From NCBI RefSeq assembly GCF_003149455.1, contig NZ_QFFK01000007.1, forward strand, positions 310,001 through 374,000: a DNA stretch of 64,000 bases. The letters run 5' to 3'. The stretch is from Chitinophaga deserti. GTDB lineage: Bacteria; Bacteroidota; Bacteroidia; Chitinophagales; Chitinophagaceae. A program made the translations under genes and the position numbers. Position 1 is the stretch's first letter; each line of letters opens with the position of its first letter. Under the pieces are notes generated by a model. The model was not told the origin of the DNA. It made no database searches and worked only from the letters and a program-made list of their open reading frames with translations. Below, in pieces: positions 36,129-43,945 of this stretch.

Positions 36129-36721
36129 TGTTCTGCGAGTTGTTTGAATTGAGTCATCGTTTTCACGAGGTTGTTATGCACGATAGGGTCCGAAGCCCAG
36201 CGGGGAAGTTTCCGGTTGCGATGAGTAGTAATGAAGTACTGCACCTGTACCATCCCGGAATGCCGTGGCTCCATGATCCAGCGGCCTTTAACACCGGTAA
36301 GCCGTGTGCGGCCTTCTCCCGGCGGATAATCCGGATGCTGTGCGCTTTCGAATTGTACTTCCAGGGGGGAATGTATGTGGAAGGAGAGGCAGCAGTCCTG
36401 ATCTTCGAAAGGCCAGGGTATAGCGTAGCGGATGTAGTTATACCAGTGATCAGGGTCCGGAGCAGGCATTACTTTGTATTCCCGGGCGGAAGGGTTCCAG
36501 CGCGGGCCGCGTTGCGGATCCCTCAGGAGGCGGATAATGGCAGGAGCATCTGCCCGTACGAGGAATACGGCTTTCAGCTCACGTACGGCTTCGTCTCCGC
36601 CGCCGATCCAGCGCTCGTACAGGAAGATGTCGCTGGATTGCTTCACCAGCCGGAAATCAGCCGCGTGGAGCAGCGGGGCAGACAGCAGTTGTATCATGAT
36701 GATGAGGACGGTCAGTTTCAT
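36125..36721 (-). CDS. Exported START-domain lipid-binding protein
   Basis: About 198 residues with a signal peptide (M-K-L-T-V-L-I-I-M-I-Q-L-L, cleaved near L-L-H-A-A). The mature part is a START/polyketide-cyclase-like domain: L-V-K-Q-S-S-D-I-F-L-Y-E-R, then V-R-E-L-K-A-V-F-L-V, L-L-R-D-P-Q-R-G-P-R-W-N-P and W-I-M-E-P-R, a pocket for a lipid or other hydrophobic molecule. ATG 36721 is preferred over the TTG seven codons upstream because the signal starts there. First gene of a five-gene operon ending in a two-component system. Confidence 0.88.
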   Translation of the reverse strand: MKLTVLIIMIQLLSAPLLHAADFRLVKQSSDIFLYERWIGGGDEAVRELKAVFLVRADAPAIIRLLRDPQRGPRWNPSAREYKVMPAPDPDHWYNYIRYAIPWPFEDQDCCLSFHIHSPLEVQFESAQHPDYPPGEGRTRLTGVKGRWIMEPRHSGMVQVQYFITTHRNRKLPRWASDPIVHNNLVKTMTQFKQLAEQ

Positions 36722-36939
36722 AATCCGTTGATTTAAGGACAAAACTCGCCCCTGCAGGCGGGCAGGCCTTCAATTTATCCATGAGTTGCAGGATGGAGCC
36801 GTTGAGTTGTGGAATGTACAGGCGGCTCCGTTCAGCTACGGTTTGGCAGGAAGTGTGGCGGTAGCGCCACGGTATAAGGGCGCCTCTCCGGCTGTTACTG
36901 CATGGCATGGTTCTTTCACCACTTATCTAAACATCAGTT

Positions 36940-37401
36940 ATGAAAAACGAACGCGATTTACAGGATAATCCAAAAGATCTGGATAAGCTGGCACCTGAAG
37001 AAACCAGCATCGATCTCCCCGAAGTGAAAGACATCCCCGGTCAGGAACACATTCATGTGGAACAGCCTGCAGGAGAACTGGCAGATACTACAGCTTCATC
37101 GGCCGACGAAGAAGGAGAGGGCCTGCTGGATGATCTGAATGAAGATGATCCGGAAGGAGAAGATAATGTGAGTAATGGAGAGCGGAAATTGCTTGATGAT
37201 GCTGCCAATGTTGATCCGGATGATGAAGAAGAGCTGCGCCTGCATGAAGCCCGTCCGGATAGTACCGACGAAGATGGCGACCCGCTCAATGAAGACGAAT
37301 CCTTAGATGTACCGGGCAGTGAAGATGATGATGATGCGGAAGAAATAGGTTCGGAGGACGAAGAGAATAACGAATTCAGTACTGATAAAAACAGCGATTA
37401 A
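36940..37401 (+). CDS. Acidic low-complexity protein
   Basis: A 153-residue protein made mostly of Asp, Glu, Asn, Ser and Leu, with no signal peptide, membrane segment or recognisable fold; it is probably disordered. Short recurring pieces include L-L-D-D, N-E-D-D and D-E-D-G-D-P. It lies 11 bases before a small membrane-protein gene, as the 65-residue acidic protein at 6628 lies before another membrane protein. The 218 bases upstream hold no convincing gene. Function unknown. Confidence 0.75.
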   Translation: MKNERDLQDNPKDLDKLAPEETSIDLPEVKDIPGQEHIHVEQPAGELADTTASSADEEGEGLLDDLNEDDPEGEDNVSNGERKLLDDAANVDPDDEEELRLHEARPDSTDEDGDPLNEDESLDVPGSEDDDDAEEIGSEDEENNEFSTDKNSD

Positions 37402-37412
37402 AACTTATTGTT

Positions 37413-37649
37413 ATGGCAAATCTTACCAACAGCCACAAGGAAGGCAAAGTGGCGGAAATGATTGAAGATCAAACTGCAAAGTTACCGTCGGATACATACT
37501 TATGGGCCGCAATAGGGGCTATGACCGTATCCCTGGCGCTGACGTGTATGGGAAAGAAGCATGCGGGACTGTTTGTGGGCCAGTGGGCGGCGCCTTTCCT
37601 GTTGTTCGGGGTATATAATAAGCTCGTAAAGCAGGAAGGACATGACTAA
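37413..37649 (+). CDS. Small membrane protein of unknown function
   Basis: A 78-residue protein. A polar N-terminal 25 residues are followed by two hydrophobic helices, A-A-I-G-A-M-T-V-S-L-A-L and V-G-Q-W-A-A-P-F-L-L-F-G-V, separated by a short basic loop (G-K-K-H). The arrangement predicts a hairpin in the inner membrane. It is cotranscribed with the acidic protein and followed by a terminator. No homologous family is recalled with confidence. Confidence 0.75.
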   Translation: MANLTNSHKEGKVAEMIEDQTAKLPSDTYLWAAIGAMTVSLALTCMGKKHAGLFVGQWAAPFLLFGVYNKLVKQEGHD

Positions 37650-37769
37650 CTTATAATGCGTATACGTTTTAATTGTTAGATACGGTTAAAGCAGGCAAGT
37701 AGCGATGGGATCGATAAATGGTATTGCAAATATTGGACGGATTTATATGCAATACCGCAGGAGCCTGCA

Positions 37770-37798
37770 GGGCTGAACGGATGCGTTCAGCCCTTTTT
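37770..37798. terminator. Rho-independent terminator
   Basis: A perfect 10-bp stem, 37770-37779 with 37784-37793 (left arm GGGCTGAACG), 4-base loop, then a T run. It lies between the convergent genes ending at 37649 and 37802. Confidence 0.88.
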
Positions 37799-37801
37799 AT
37801 T

Positions 37802-38239
37802 TTATTCGGAACGCGTCCAGGTGGTGGTGCGCCCGAACATAGATACGCCGACATATCCACGGATGTCCAGCGTATTGCCTTTGAGTTTCATTTTACTGCT
37901 GTAGGTTTTGCCGCTTTTGGGATCATAAATCTTCCCGTCTTCCCACTCGGCATCGTCTGTATCATATTCAAAGCCGGAAAGGATCACGAGGCCCTGAAGC
38001 GGACGGGTGCGGAGAGCGGCATTGGTATTCTTCGCATCTTTCCGGGGTGTTTTGCCATCATCTTCCATGGCCTTCACCATCCAGATCAGCTTCCCGAAAT
38101 ATTGATTACCATTCCGGTAGATCTGAATTTTTGCATCTTTCTCTTCGTTGAGCCACACACCGTTGATGGCGTCGGCCTGTGCTTTGGAGATGGCCGGAAC
38201 GGCCAGTAATAAGCATATGGCTGCTATGATTGTTTTCAT
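37802..38239 (-). CDS. Exported DUF2147 protein
   Basis: A 145-residue protein with a signal peptide (M-K-T-I-I-A-A-I-C-L-L-L-A, cleaved near I-S-K-A-Q). The rest matches DUF2147: G-V-W-L-N-E-E-K-D-A-K-I-Q-I-Y, then L-I-W-M-V-K, G-L-V-I-L-S-G-F and W-E-D-G-K-I-Y-D-P-K-S-G-K-T-Y, and near the end D-I-R-G-Y-V-G. The fold is a small lipocalin-like barrel and the function is unknown. It diverges from the GH78 gene. Confidence 0.92.
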   Translation of the reverse strand: MKTIIAAICLLLAVPAISKAQADAINGVWLNEEKDAKIQIYRNGNQYFGKLIWMVKAMEDDGKTPRKDAKNTNAALRTRPLQGLVILSGFEYDTDDAEWEDGKIYDPKSGKTYSSKMKLKGNTLDIRGYVGVSMFGRTTTWTRSE

Positions 38240-38369
38240 GTGATATTGTTTTGATGATGCCCTTGTCCTGTAAATTAATGAAAAATAGTCAACGGGCAGG
38301 TAGGTGCAGGATAGTGGTTCTGGCGGAAATGTATATTTTGGGCATCACCGCCTGAAAACTGATAAAGAC

Positions 38370-41108
38370 ATGCATATAAGATCCTATCTATTCCACGTTT
38401 TGACAACTGCGACCATTGCCGCTGCAGCCCTTCCCGCTGCCGTGCATGCGCAATCCTTTCTGCCCGAAAAGCTGACAACAGAGTACCGCGAATCTCCCAT
38501 GGGCATTGCAGCGGCGCAACCGCGCCTCAGCTGGCAGACGCGTTCCGCCGGCCGCGATTTCATGCAATCTGCCTACGAACTACGCACCGGAGCCAATGCC
38601 GCTGCGCTAGCCAAAGGGAAAGAAATTGGCTGGCAAAGCGGTAAGGTAAGCTCCGGTGAATCGCTTCACATTCCCTATGGAGGCAACGCCCTGCAATCGC
38701 GCGAGCGCGTGTTCTGGCAGGTACGGGTGTATGACCGCAATGGTAAAGCATCCCCCTGGAGCAGCGTAGCATCCTGGGAAATGGGGCTGCTACAGCCGCG
38801 CGACTGGACCGCCGAATGGATTGGCCGTAGTAATGATACTACAGGCAAACCCGGCCCCAGTCCATTGTTCCGTAAGCCTTTCCAGGTGGCCAAACCCATA
38901 CAGCAGGCCCGGCTGTTCGTTACTGCACGCGGATTGTATGAAGCACACATCAACGGAAAAAGGGTAGGAGATGATTACCTCACACCGGGATGGACCGCTT
39001 ACGACAAACGCCTGCAGTACCAGGTGTACGACATCACATCCATGCTCCGAAACGGAGAAAACGTGGTAGGTGCCACGCTGGGCGACGGATGGTACCGTGG
39101 TAACCTCGTGTTCCTCAACCAGCGCAATACCTACGGTAAAACGGCTGCGCTCCTGCTCCAGATGGAAATCACTTACCGCGACGGCTCCCGCGAAACCATT
39201 GCTACCGATGGTTCCTGGAAAACCACAGATGCCGGCCCCGTGCGCTACTCCGATATCTATAACGGCGAAACACTTGATGCCCGCATGGAAATTGCCGGAT
39301 GGGCTGCTCCAGGCTTCAGTGATGCCGGCTGGCAATCCGCTTCCGTACTGCCGCTCACGAAAGATAATCTCGTGGCGCAGGAAGGACCGGGTGTTAAGAA
39401 GCACGAAAGACTGAAGCCCATTAAATTCATCACTACGCCTCAGGGCGAAACGGTGGTGGATTTCGGACAGAATATGGTAGGCTGGGTAGAGCTGCATGTA
39501 AAAGGCAATGCCGGCGATACCATCACCATTCATCATGCTGAGGTACTGGATAAAGAGGGTAATTTCTATACTGCCAACCTGCGTGCGGCAAAACAGGAAA
39601 ACAAGTTTATTCTCAAAGGTGGCGCTACTGAAACCCTTGCCCCCAGGTTTACTTTCCAGGGTTTCCGGTACATCCGGGTAAAGGGGATGCGCCAGGCAAT
39701 GGATACCAGCCTTTTTACTGCCATAGCAGTGTACTCCGATATGGGCGAAACCGGCAGCTTCACCTGCTCGCACCCGCTGATCAACCAGTTGCAGCGTAAT
39801 ATTCAATGGGGCCAGAAAGGCAACTTTGTGGATGTACCTACCGACTGTCCGCAGCGCGATGAACGCCTCGGCTGGACGGGCGACGCGCAGGTGTTCTTCA
39901 ACACTGCGGCTTACAACATGAACGTTACCGGCTTCTTCACCAAATGGATGAAAGATGTGGCTGCGGATCAGCGCCCCAATGGAGACATCCCCGTAGTGAT
40001 CCCAGATGTTAAGGTAATTCCCTGGGCAGGCTCTGCCGGTTGGGGAGATGTGGTGACCATCATCCCCTGGCAGTTCTACCAGAATTATGGCGACCGCCGT
40101 ATGCTGGAAGTGCAATACCAGAGCATGACCAACTGGGTGGATTATATCACTAAGATCAGCCGCAACGAGCTTTGGAACCACGGTCCTCACTTCGGTGACT
40201 GGCTGTTCTATTCCGCACCGCATGATAACGACGGCCGCTCTGCCATCACTGATAAATACCTCATTGCACAGGCATTCTATATCCACTCTACCCAGAATGT
40301 GATCAATGCTGCGAAGGTTCTCGGGAAAACTGCCGATGTAGAGAAATACGAAGCACTCATCAAAAGAATTAAGAACGCCTTCCTTCGTGAATATGTAACA
40401 CCCAGCGGCCGTATGGTATCCAGCACGCAAACTGCTTATGTACTGGCCCTGAATTTTGATATTCTTCCGGAAGAGCAGCGTGCAGCAGCCGCTAAGCGCC
40501 TGGTAGATAATATCGAATCTTACGGTAATCACCTCACCACGGGTTTCCTCGGTACGCCGTACCTCTGCCATGTGCTTACGCGCTACGGCTATACAGATGT
40601 GGCTTATAAGCTGCTGATGCAGGAAACCTACCCTTCGTGGCTGTATCCCGTTAAAATGGGAGCTACCACTATCTGGGAGCGTTGGGATGGTATTAAGCCC
40701 GATGGCACCTTCCAGGATGTTGGCATGAACTCTTTCAACCACTACGCATATGGCGCAATCGGCGACTGGATGTATAAAACTGTAACCGGCATTCAGCCCG
40801 ATCCTGCTGCACCCGGATACAAGCAGTTCCGTATTCAGCCCCGCCCCGGCGGAGGCCTCACGCATGCAAATGCGGAATTTAAATCACTGTACGGCACCAT
40901 TGCTTCTAAGTGGAAGCTGGCAGATGGTAAGCTGAAGCTGGAAGTAACCGTGCCTGCTAATACCTCTGCGAAGATCATTCTGCCCGGTGCTGCATCCGTT
41001 GCGGTAACCGAATCCGGCAAGGCGGTGCAAACCATTGCGGATGGTAAAGATGCATACCTGCAGGTAGGTTCAGGTACTTACGCTTTTGAGTATAATTTTC
41101 CCAAATAA
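38370..41108 (+). CDS. Secreted alpha-L-rhamnosidase (GH78)
   Basis: A 912-residue enzyme that removes alpha-linked L-rhamnose from plant glycosides or polysaccharides such as rhamnogalacturonan. ATG 38370 gives a good signal peptide (cleaved near V-H-A-Q). The multi-domain GH78 layout is visible: N-terminal beta domains (L-T-P-G-W-T-A-Y-D-K-R-L-Q-Y and D-G-W-Y-R-G-N), then the (alpha/alpha)6 barrel with the diagnostic acidic stretch D-V-P-T-D-C-P-Q-R-D-E-R-L-G-W-T-G-D-A-Q and D-W-L-F, and later W-E-R-W-D-G, followed by a C-terminal beta domain. The gene is alone, with no rhamnose catabolic genes in the window. A strong terminator follows. Confidence 0.95.
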   Translation: MHIRSYLFHVLTTATIAAAALPAAVHAQSFLPEKLTTEYRESPMGIAAAQPRLSWQTRSAGRDFMQSAYELRTGANAAALAKGKEIGWQSGKVSSGESLHIPYGGNALQSRERVFWQVRVYDRNGKASPWSSVASWEMGLLQPRDWTAEWIGRSNDTTGKPGPSPLFRKPFQVAKPIQQARLFVTARGLYEAHINGKRVGDDYLTPGWTAYDKRLQYQVYDITSMLRNGENVVGATLGDGWYRGNLVFLNQRNTYGKTAALLLQMEITYRDGSRETIATDGSWKTTDAGPVRYSDIYNGETLDARMEIAGWAAPGFSDAGWQSASVLPLTKDNLVAQEGPGVKKHERLKPIKFITTPQGETVVDFGQNMVGWVELHVKGNAGDTITIHHAEVLDKEGNFYTANLRAAKQENKFILKGGATETLAPRFTFQGFRYIRVKGMRQAMDTSLFTAIAVYSDMGETGSFTCSHPLINQLQRNIQWGQKGNFVDVPTDCPQRDERLGWTGDAQVFFNTAAYNMNVTGFFTKWMKDVAADQRPNGDIPVVIPDVKVIPWAGSAGWGDVVTIIPWQFYQNYGDRRMLEVQYQSMTNWVDYITKISRNELWNHGPHFGDWLFYSAPHDNDGRSAITDKYLIAQAFYIHSTQNVINAAKVLGKTADVEKYEALIKRIKNAFLREYVTPSGRMVSSTQTAYVLALNFDILPEEQRAAAAKRLVDNIESYGNHLTTGFLGTPYLCHVLTRYGYTDVAYKLLMQETYPSWLYPVKMGATTIWERWDGIKPDGTFQDVGMNSFNHYAYGAIGDWMYKTVTGIQPDPAAPGYKQFRIQPRPGGGLTHANAEFKSLYGTIASKWKLADGKLKLEVTVPANTSAKIILPGAASVAVTESGKAVQTIADGKDAYLQVGSGTYAFEYNFPK

Positions 41109-41139
41109 GTTTCCCATAACTGTAACAATCAAACATGCA

Positions 41140-41165
41140 AAAGGCCGCCCGTTGAGGCGGCCTTT
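41140..41165. terminator. Bidirectional rho-independent terminator
   Basis: A perfect 10-bp stem, 41140-41149 with 41156-41165 (left arm AAAGGCCGCC), 6-base loop, T-rich tail. It lies between the convergent GH78 and XRE genes. Confidence 0.88.
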
Positions 41166-41188
41166 GCTTTTAATGTATATCAATGCGG

Positions 41189-41401
41189 TTATTCGTCGTC
41201 GGGCTGAAAGTCGAGGATATCACCCGGTTTACATTTCAGTTCGCGGCAGAGGGCTTCGAGCGTTTCGAAGCGGATGCCTTTCACCTTTCCGGTTTTAAGC
41301 AGGCTGAGGTTGGTAACGGAAATATCGATCCGCGCTGCAAGGTCTTTCAGCGAAATCTTATTCTTGGCCATTTCCACGTCCAGGTTTACAATGATGCCCA
41401 T
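41189..41401 (-). CDS. Small XRE-family DNA-binding regulator
   Basis: A 70-residue Cro/C1-type helix-turn-helix protein: M-A-K-N-K-I-S-L-K-D-L-A-A-R-I-D-I-S-V-T-N-L-S-L and C-K-P-G-D-I-L-D at the end. The frame is open further upstream, but the start at 41401 is favoured because it overlaps the stop of the DUF2975 gene by one base (TAATG), a typical coupled junction. Pairs of DUF2975 membrane protein and such a regulator are widespread and are thought to act together. Confidence 0.9.
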   Translation of the reverse strand: MGIIVNLDVEMAKNKISLKDLAARIDISVTNLSLLKTGKVKGIRFETLEALCRELKCKPGDILDFQPDDE

Positions 41402-42015
41402 TATATAAAAGCTTCGTTTTCCTGTTGCAGCTGCAGGCCGTATCTGAATACATCTACCAGCAGGTAGATTACCACAGCAACAATAATATAGGGTATCCCC
41501 AAATTCCAGTTTACGCTGAATGTTTCTCCCGCCTGCGGTATCTGATCCTGTACGATTGCGCATTGTGTAACACTCAGCAGCAGGTTATATGGTGCGAACA
41601 GCCCGATAAACAGCGCCGTGAGCCTCAGCCGGTAGATGGTTTCCCCGGAAAAGGGGCTTTGTGCCAGCAGGGAGCGGAGCACGCGGCGGATGTTGTACAG
41701 GGCCGAAATCAGCAATATTTCGAACAGGAAGAAGAAGAGGAATGCTGTAACCTGGTTAAACAGGTTATTGGGTACATGCAAATGCACCATGGCGTCTTTC
41801 GCTTCTATTGTAGCCCCGGGCACCGGTATGGAAGACAGTGGTGCGTTTAAGCGTACCAGGGCGCTGAAGTCTGCCGAAGATTCGCCAAACATCGTTTTAA
41901 TAAGAAAATACAGGCCGATGGCCATCAGCCCGAAGTTTATATACCAGCAGGCTTCCACAAGCCAGCGGAAGGCGTGGAAAATCCGGTTGCGGTGGGCTGG
42001 AGGTGTTTTATACAT
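41401..42015 (-). CDS. DUF2975 membrane protein
   Basis: A 204-residue protein with four membrane helices (W-Y-I-N-F-G-L-M-A-I-G-L-Y-F-L, T-A-F-L-F-F-F-L-F-E-I-L-L-I, L-T-A-L-F-I-G-L-F-A-P and I-P-Y-I-I-V-A-V-V-I-Y-L-L) and a periplasmic loop between the first two. That layout and the coupled XRE gene identify DUF2975. Start at ATG 42015; an ATG at 42069 lies inside the upstream gene and adds a non-matching stretch. Probably senses a membrane or envelope state together with the regulator. Confidence 0.85.
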   Translation of the reverse strand: MYKTPPAHRNRIFHAFRWLVEACWYINFGLMAIGLYFLIKTMFGESSADFSALVRLNAPLSSIPVPGATIEAKDAMVHLHVPNNLFNQVTAFLFFFLFEILLISALYNIRRVLRSLLAQSPFSGETIYRLRLTALFIGLFAPYNLLLSVTQCAIVQDQIPQAGETFSVNWNLGIPYIIVAVVIYLLVDVFRYGLQLQQENEAFI

Positions 42016-42032
42016 ATAGGCAGATAAATGGA

Positions 42033-42602
42033 TCAGATGTATTGCAATAAGAAAATGTAAATACCGCAAATCACTGCTTCACCGGCCAGCAGTGCCGGCA
42101 GGAACTTCCGCACAGGGAGCTTTACTGAGCCGGCCACGTAACAGGCAAGGTCAGTAGGTGCAACAGGTGCAAAAGCCCACAGGGCAATAAACCATTGTCC
42201 GTAAGGCCCTTCCAGCCGCTGCCGCATGCGTGCGGTCTTTTCCGGATGGCGCTGCTCGAACCAGGCAGCGAGGCCCAGCCAGCCCGATAAGCGGTATAAG
42301 AGCCATGAAACCACTGCTATTGATGCCATAAATAATCCGAACAGGAACCAGGGTTCTTCCCGGAAGAGCAGGATGCCCGCTGCCAGAAATGGTGTGCCCG
42401 GAATAAGTACCAGGCCGCGTGCAACACATATGGCAAAGAATACCGCTGCGGTCCACCCCGGGTATTGCCCTACAAATGCAGACACTTCGCCGGCAGACAG
42501 GTGCTGTGCATACAGGAAGTATATGGCGATACTTCCCAACAGCGTGGTTGCCCAGATGATGCGCAGGTTGCGCCCGGTAACAGTGGCGTTATTTCTGGGC
42601 AT
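42033..42602 (-). CDS. DedA/TVP38-type (VTT domain) membrane protein
   Basis: A 189-residue protein with several membrane segments and the VTT features: an early P-G-T-P-F-L-A-A-G-I-L-L-F, a cytoplasmic stretch with R-L-E-G-P-Y-G, and F-A-P-V-A-P-T-D-L-A-C-Y-V-A-G-S. Members of this group are linked to lipid transport across the membrane. It overlaps the methyltransferase gene by 14 bases and precedes DUF2975 by 17 bases, so it is in the same operon. Confidence 0.85.
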   Translation of the reverse strand: MPRNNATVTGRNLRIIWATTLLGSIAIYFLYAQHLSAGEVSAFVGQYPGWTAAVFFAICVARGLVLIPGTPFLAAGILLFREEPWFLFGLFMASIAVVSWLLYRLSGWLGLAAWFEQRHPEKTARMRQRLEGPYGQWFIALWAFAPVAPTDLACYVAGSVKLPVRKFLPALLAGEAVICGIYIFLLQYI

Positions 42603-43125
42603 AGTATATGAAAGCGGGCGGAATATTAAAAAGGGTGAATCCGTAATTGACGGCCGGAAAGCGTTGACGGATGGCCGAAATATCTTTAAGGGAATATTGG
42701 AACTGGATGAAGAAACCGCCGGGCTTCAATGCCTCGTAGCACCTTTCCAGCAACTGCGTTTTAGTACCCGCGTCGAGATTGGCGAGCGGGATGCCGCTGA
42801 GGATGTAGTCGGCAGAATCATTAGGTACATATGAAGGGAGGCGGAGCACGTCGGCATTGAGATGGGAAGCACGCTGATCTTGCACGGCAGTAAGCTGCCT
42901 GTATAACTCCGGATTGATTTCAAAAGAAGTAAGGGTAGAAGCCGCACTCATTTTCTCAAGAATGCGCTTCGTCATAACGCCGGTGCCAGCCCCCAGTTCC
43001 ACGATAGACAGTGGTTTTTGAAACTGGATGATGTTCGTCATCCGTTTGGTCAGCACCGGAGAGCTCTCCATCACCGATCCCGTTTGCCTTATATTCTGCC
43101 ATGCGGCTCTGAAAAATGTGTACAT
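42589..43125 (-). CDS. Class I SAM-dependent methyltransferase, phospholipid N-methyltransferase-like
   Basis: A 178-residue methyltransferase. It starts F-F-R-A-A-W-Q-N-I-R-Q-T-G-S-V, the type of lead-in seen in PmtA-like phospholipid and rRNA dimethyl-adenosine enzymes, then the SAM-binding motif V-E-L-G-A-G-T-G-V-M-T-K-R-I-L and the post-motif E-I-N-P-E. The late I-P-L-A-N region and G-G-F-F-I-Q-F-Q-Y fit a phospholipid-type enzyme. ATG 43125 is chosen because the frame upstream is hydrophobic and not family-like. First gene of the membrane operon; a lipid substrate is inferred from motif and neighbours. Confidence 0.83.
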   Translation of the reverse strand: MYTFFRAAWQNIRQTGSVMESSPVLTKRMTNIIQFQKPLSIVELGAGTGVMTKRILEKMSAASTLTSFEINPELYRQLTAVQDQRASHLNADVLRLPSYVPNDSADYILSGIPLANLDAGTKTQLLERCYEALKPGGFFIQFQYSLKDISAIRQRFPAVNYGFTLFNIPPAFIYYAQK

Positions 43126-43394
43126 AGCGCGGAAATTGTGCTGTATGATGTAATACACCGAAGATAATAGCCTTTTTTCACAAAACAAATAAAAATTTAC
43201 GTAAAACATAAAATCTGTGATGAAATGCATAAATGTGGGAGGAAGGGTGGGGCATTTGTTATGAACGGACATATTTTCGGGATTTTTAACAACAGGAATT
43301 AAACTACCTTATCATCTGGCTGTTAATTCTAAGGATTAATTTTACTGTTTTTGAAGCAGTTGAAGACACCCCCTCCGCCAAACCGCTAATATGA

Positions 43395-43526
43395 TTTTAG
43401 CAACCTCACATACGCATCAAGTCCACCTCAAGTCCACCTTAAGTCCACCTCAAGGCCACCTTATATCCGCGCTTAACTCTCATTACACCCGGTGTTGACC
43501 CGGATTTCCCGCCATGTTCCCTGCCG
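43395..43526. repeat. Second array of about 12 phased 11-bp repeats
   Basis: In exact 11-base steps, TCAAGTCCACC is found at 43417 and again at 43428, with one-base variants at 43439 and 43450; the flanking units at 43406 (TCACATACGCA) and 43461 (TTATATCCGCG) keep the C-C-R-C core. Further units at 43483 and 43494 share A-C-C-C-G-G at the same offset, and those at 43505 and 43516 are C-rich. TCAAGTCCACC is the reverse complement of the unit at 2173, and the 18-base word CGCATCAAGTCCACCTCA at 43413-43430 is the reverse complement of 2170-2187. Confidence 0.72.
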
Positions 43527-43608
43527 CTGACTTCATTTAGGTAATATACCATCAATATTGCTACTGAATATGGCCCAAACGGTAACCGGCTTTACCGGTA
43601 AAGAAATA

Positions 43609-43629
43609 GCCCGTGTAAAAAACACGGGC
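43609..43629. terminator. Terminator-like hairpin with no adjacent gene end
   Basis: A perfect 8-bp stem (GCCCGTGT with ACACGGGC) and AAAAA loop, followed four bases later by TTTTT. No coding gene ends nearby on either strand, so it may end an unseen short transcript. Confidence 0.45.
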
Positions 43630-43918
43630 CCTCATTTTTCAGCTTCATAACCATTAAAAATATATAGCAATTTGCTTATTGTATCTGTTGTATGTACATG
43701 AGGTTACGGCAGGTTGCTAAAGCAACATGGCGCGCAGGGCTCAGTATGTTATCCGGGAAATAAATAGTGTAATACATGTGCTACTTCTGACGTAATATGA
43801 CGCAAAGTAATACAGATGCATATTATATCTCCTGCGGGGAGTATTGAAAGGAAGAATTATTGGGCTTAACTGCGAAACGGGAAGTTTAAAGCGGGGAGGG
43901 AATACGCCTGTTTTTGTC

Positions 43919-43926
43919 TAATTTCG
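43919..43926 (+). promoter_or_regulatory. Candidate -7 promoter element (TAATTTCG)
   Basis: One base off TAnnTTTG, 20 bases before the thioesterase ATG. A related TAACTTGG lies at 49057, 19 bases before the nitronate-monooxygenase-like start. No -33 element is clear. Confidence 0.3.
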
Positions 43927-43945
43927 CGGCAAAACCGGAACGTAC

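Larger units (their letters stand above)
43126..43945. other. Intergenic region with no convincing gene
   Basis: About 820 bases between divergent genes (methyltransferase leftward, thioesterase rightward). No credible reading frame was seen. It holds the second 11-bp repeat array and a strong hairpin, both listed separately, and is AT-rich at both ends. A small RNA cannot be excluded. Confidence 0.7.

Noticed and set aside
36786-36968. A 60-codon frame ahead of the acidic gene with some aromatic residues
   Set aside because: It overlaps the acidic gene start in another frame, has no recognisable motif, and its codons look random; the region is better described as a leader.
38790-40865. A 691-codon minus-strand frame opposite the GH78 gene
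   Set aside because: The plus-strand frame carries clear rhamnosidase motifs; the opposite frame is open because of codon usage and resembles no family.
41401-41563. An extended form of the XRE regulator starting at 41563
   Set aside because: The extra 54 residues lie inside the DUF2975 gene, are cysteine-rich and unlike the family; the TAATG junction supports the short form.
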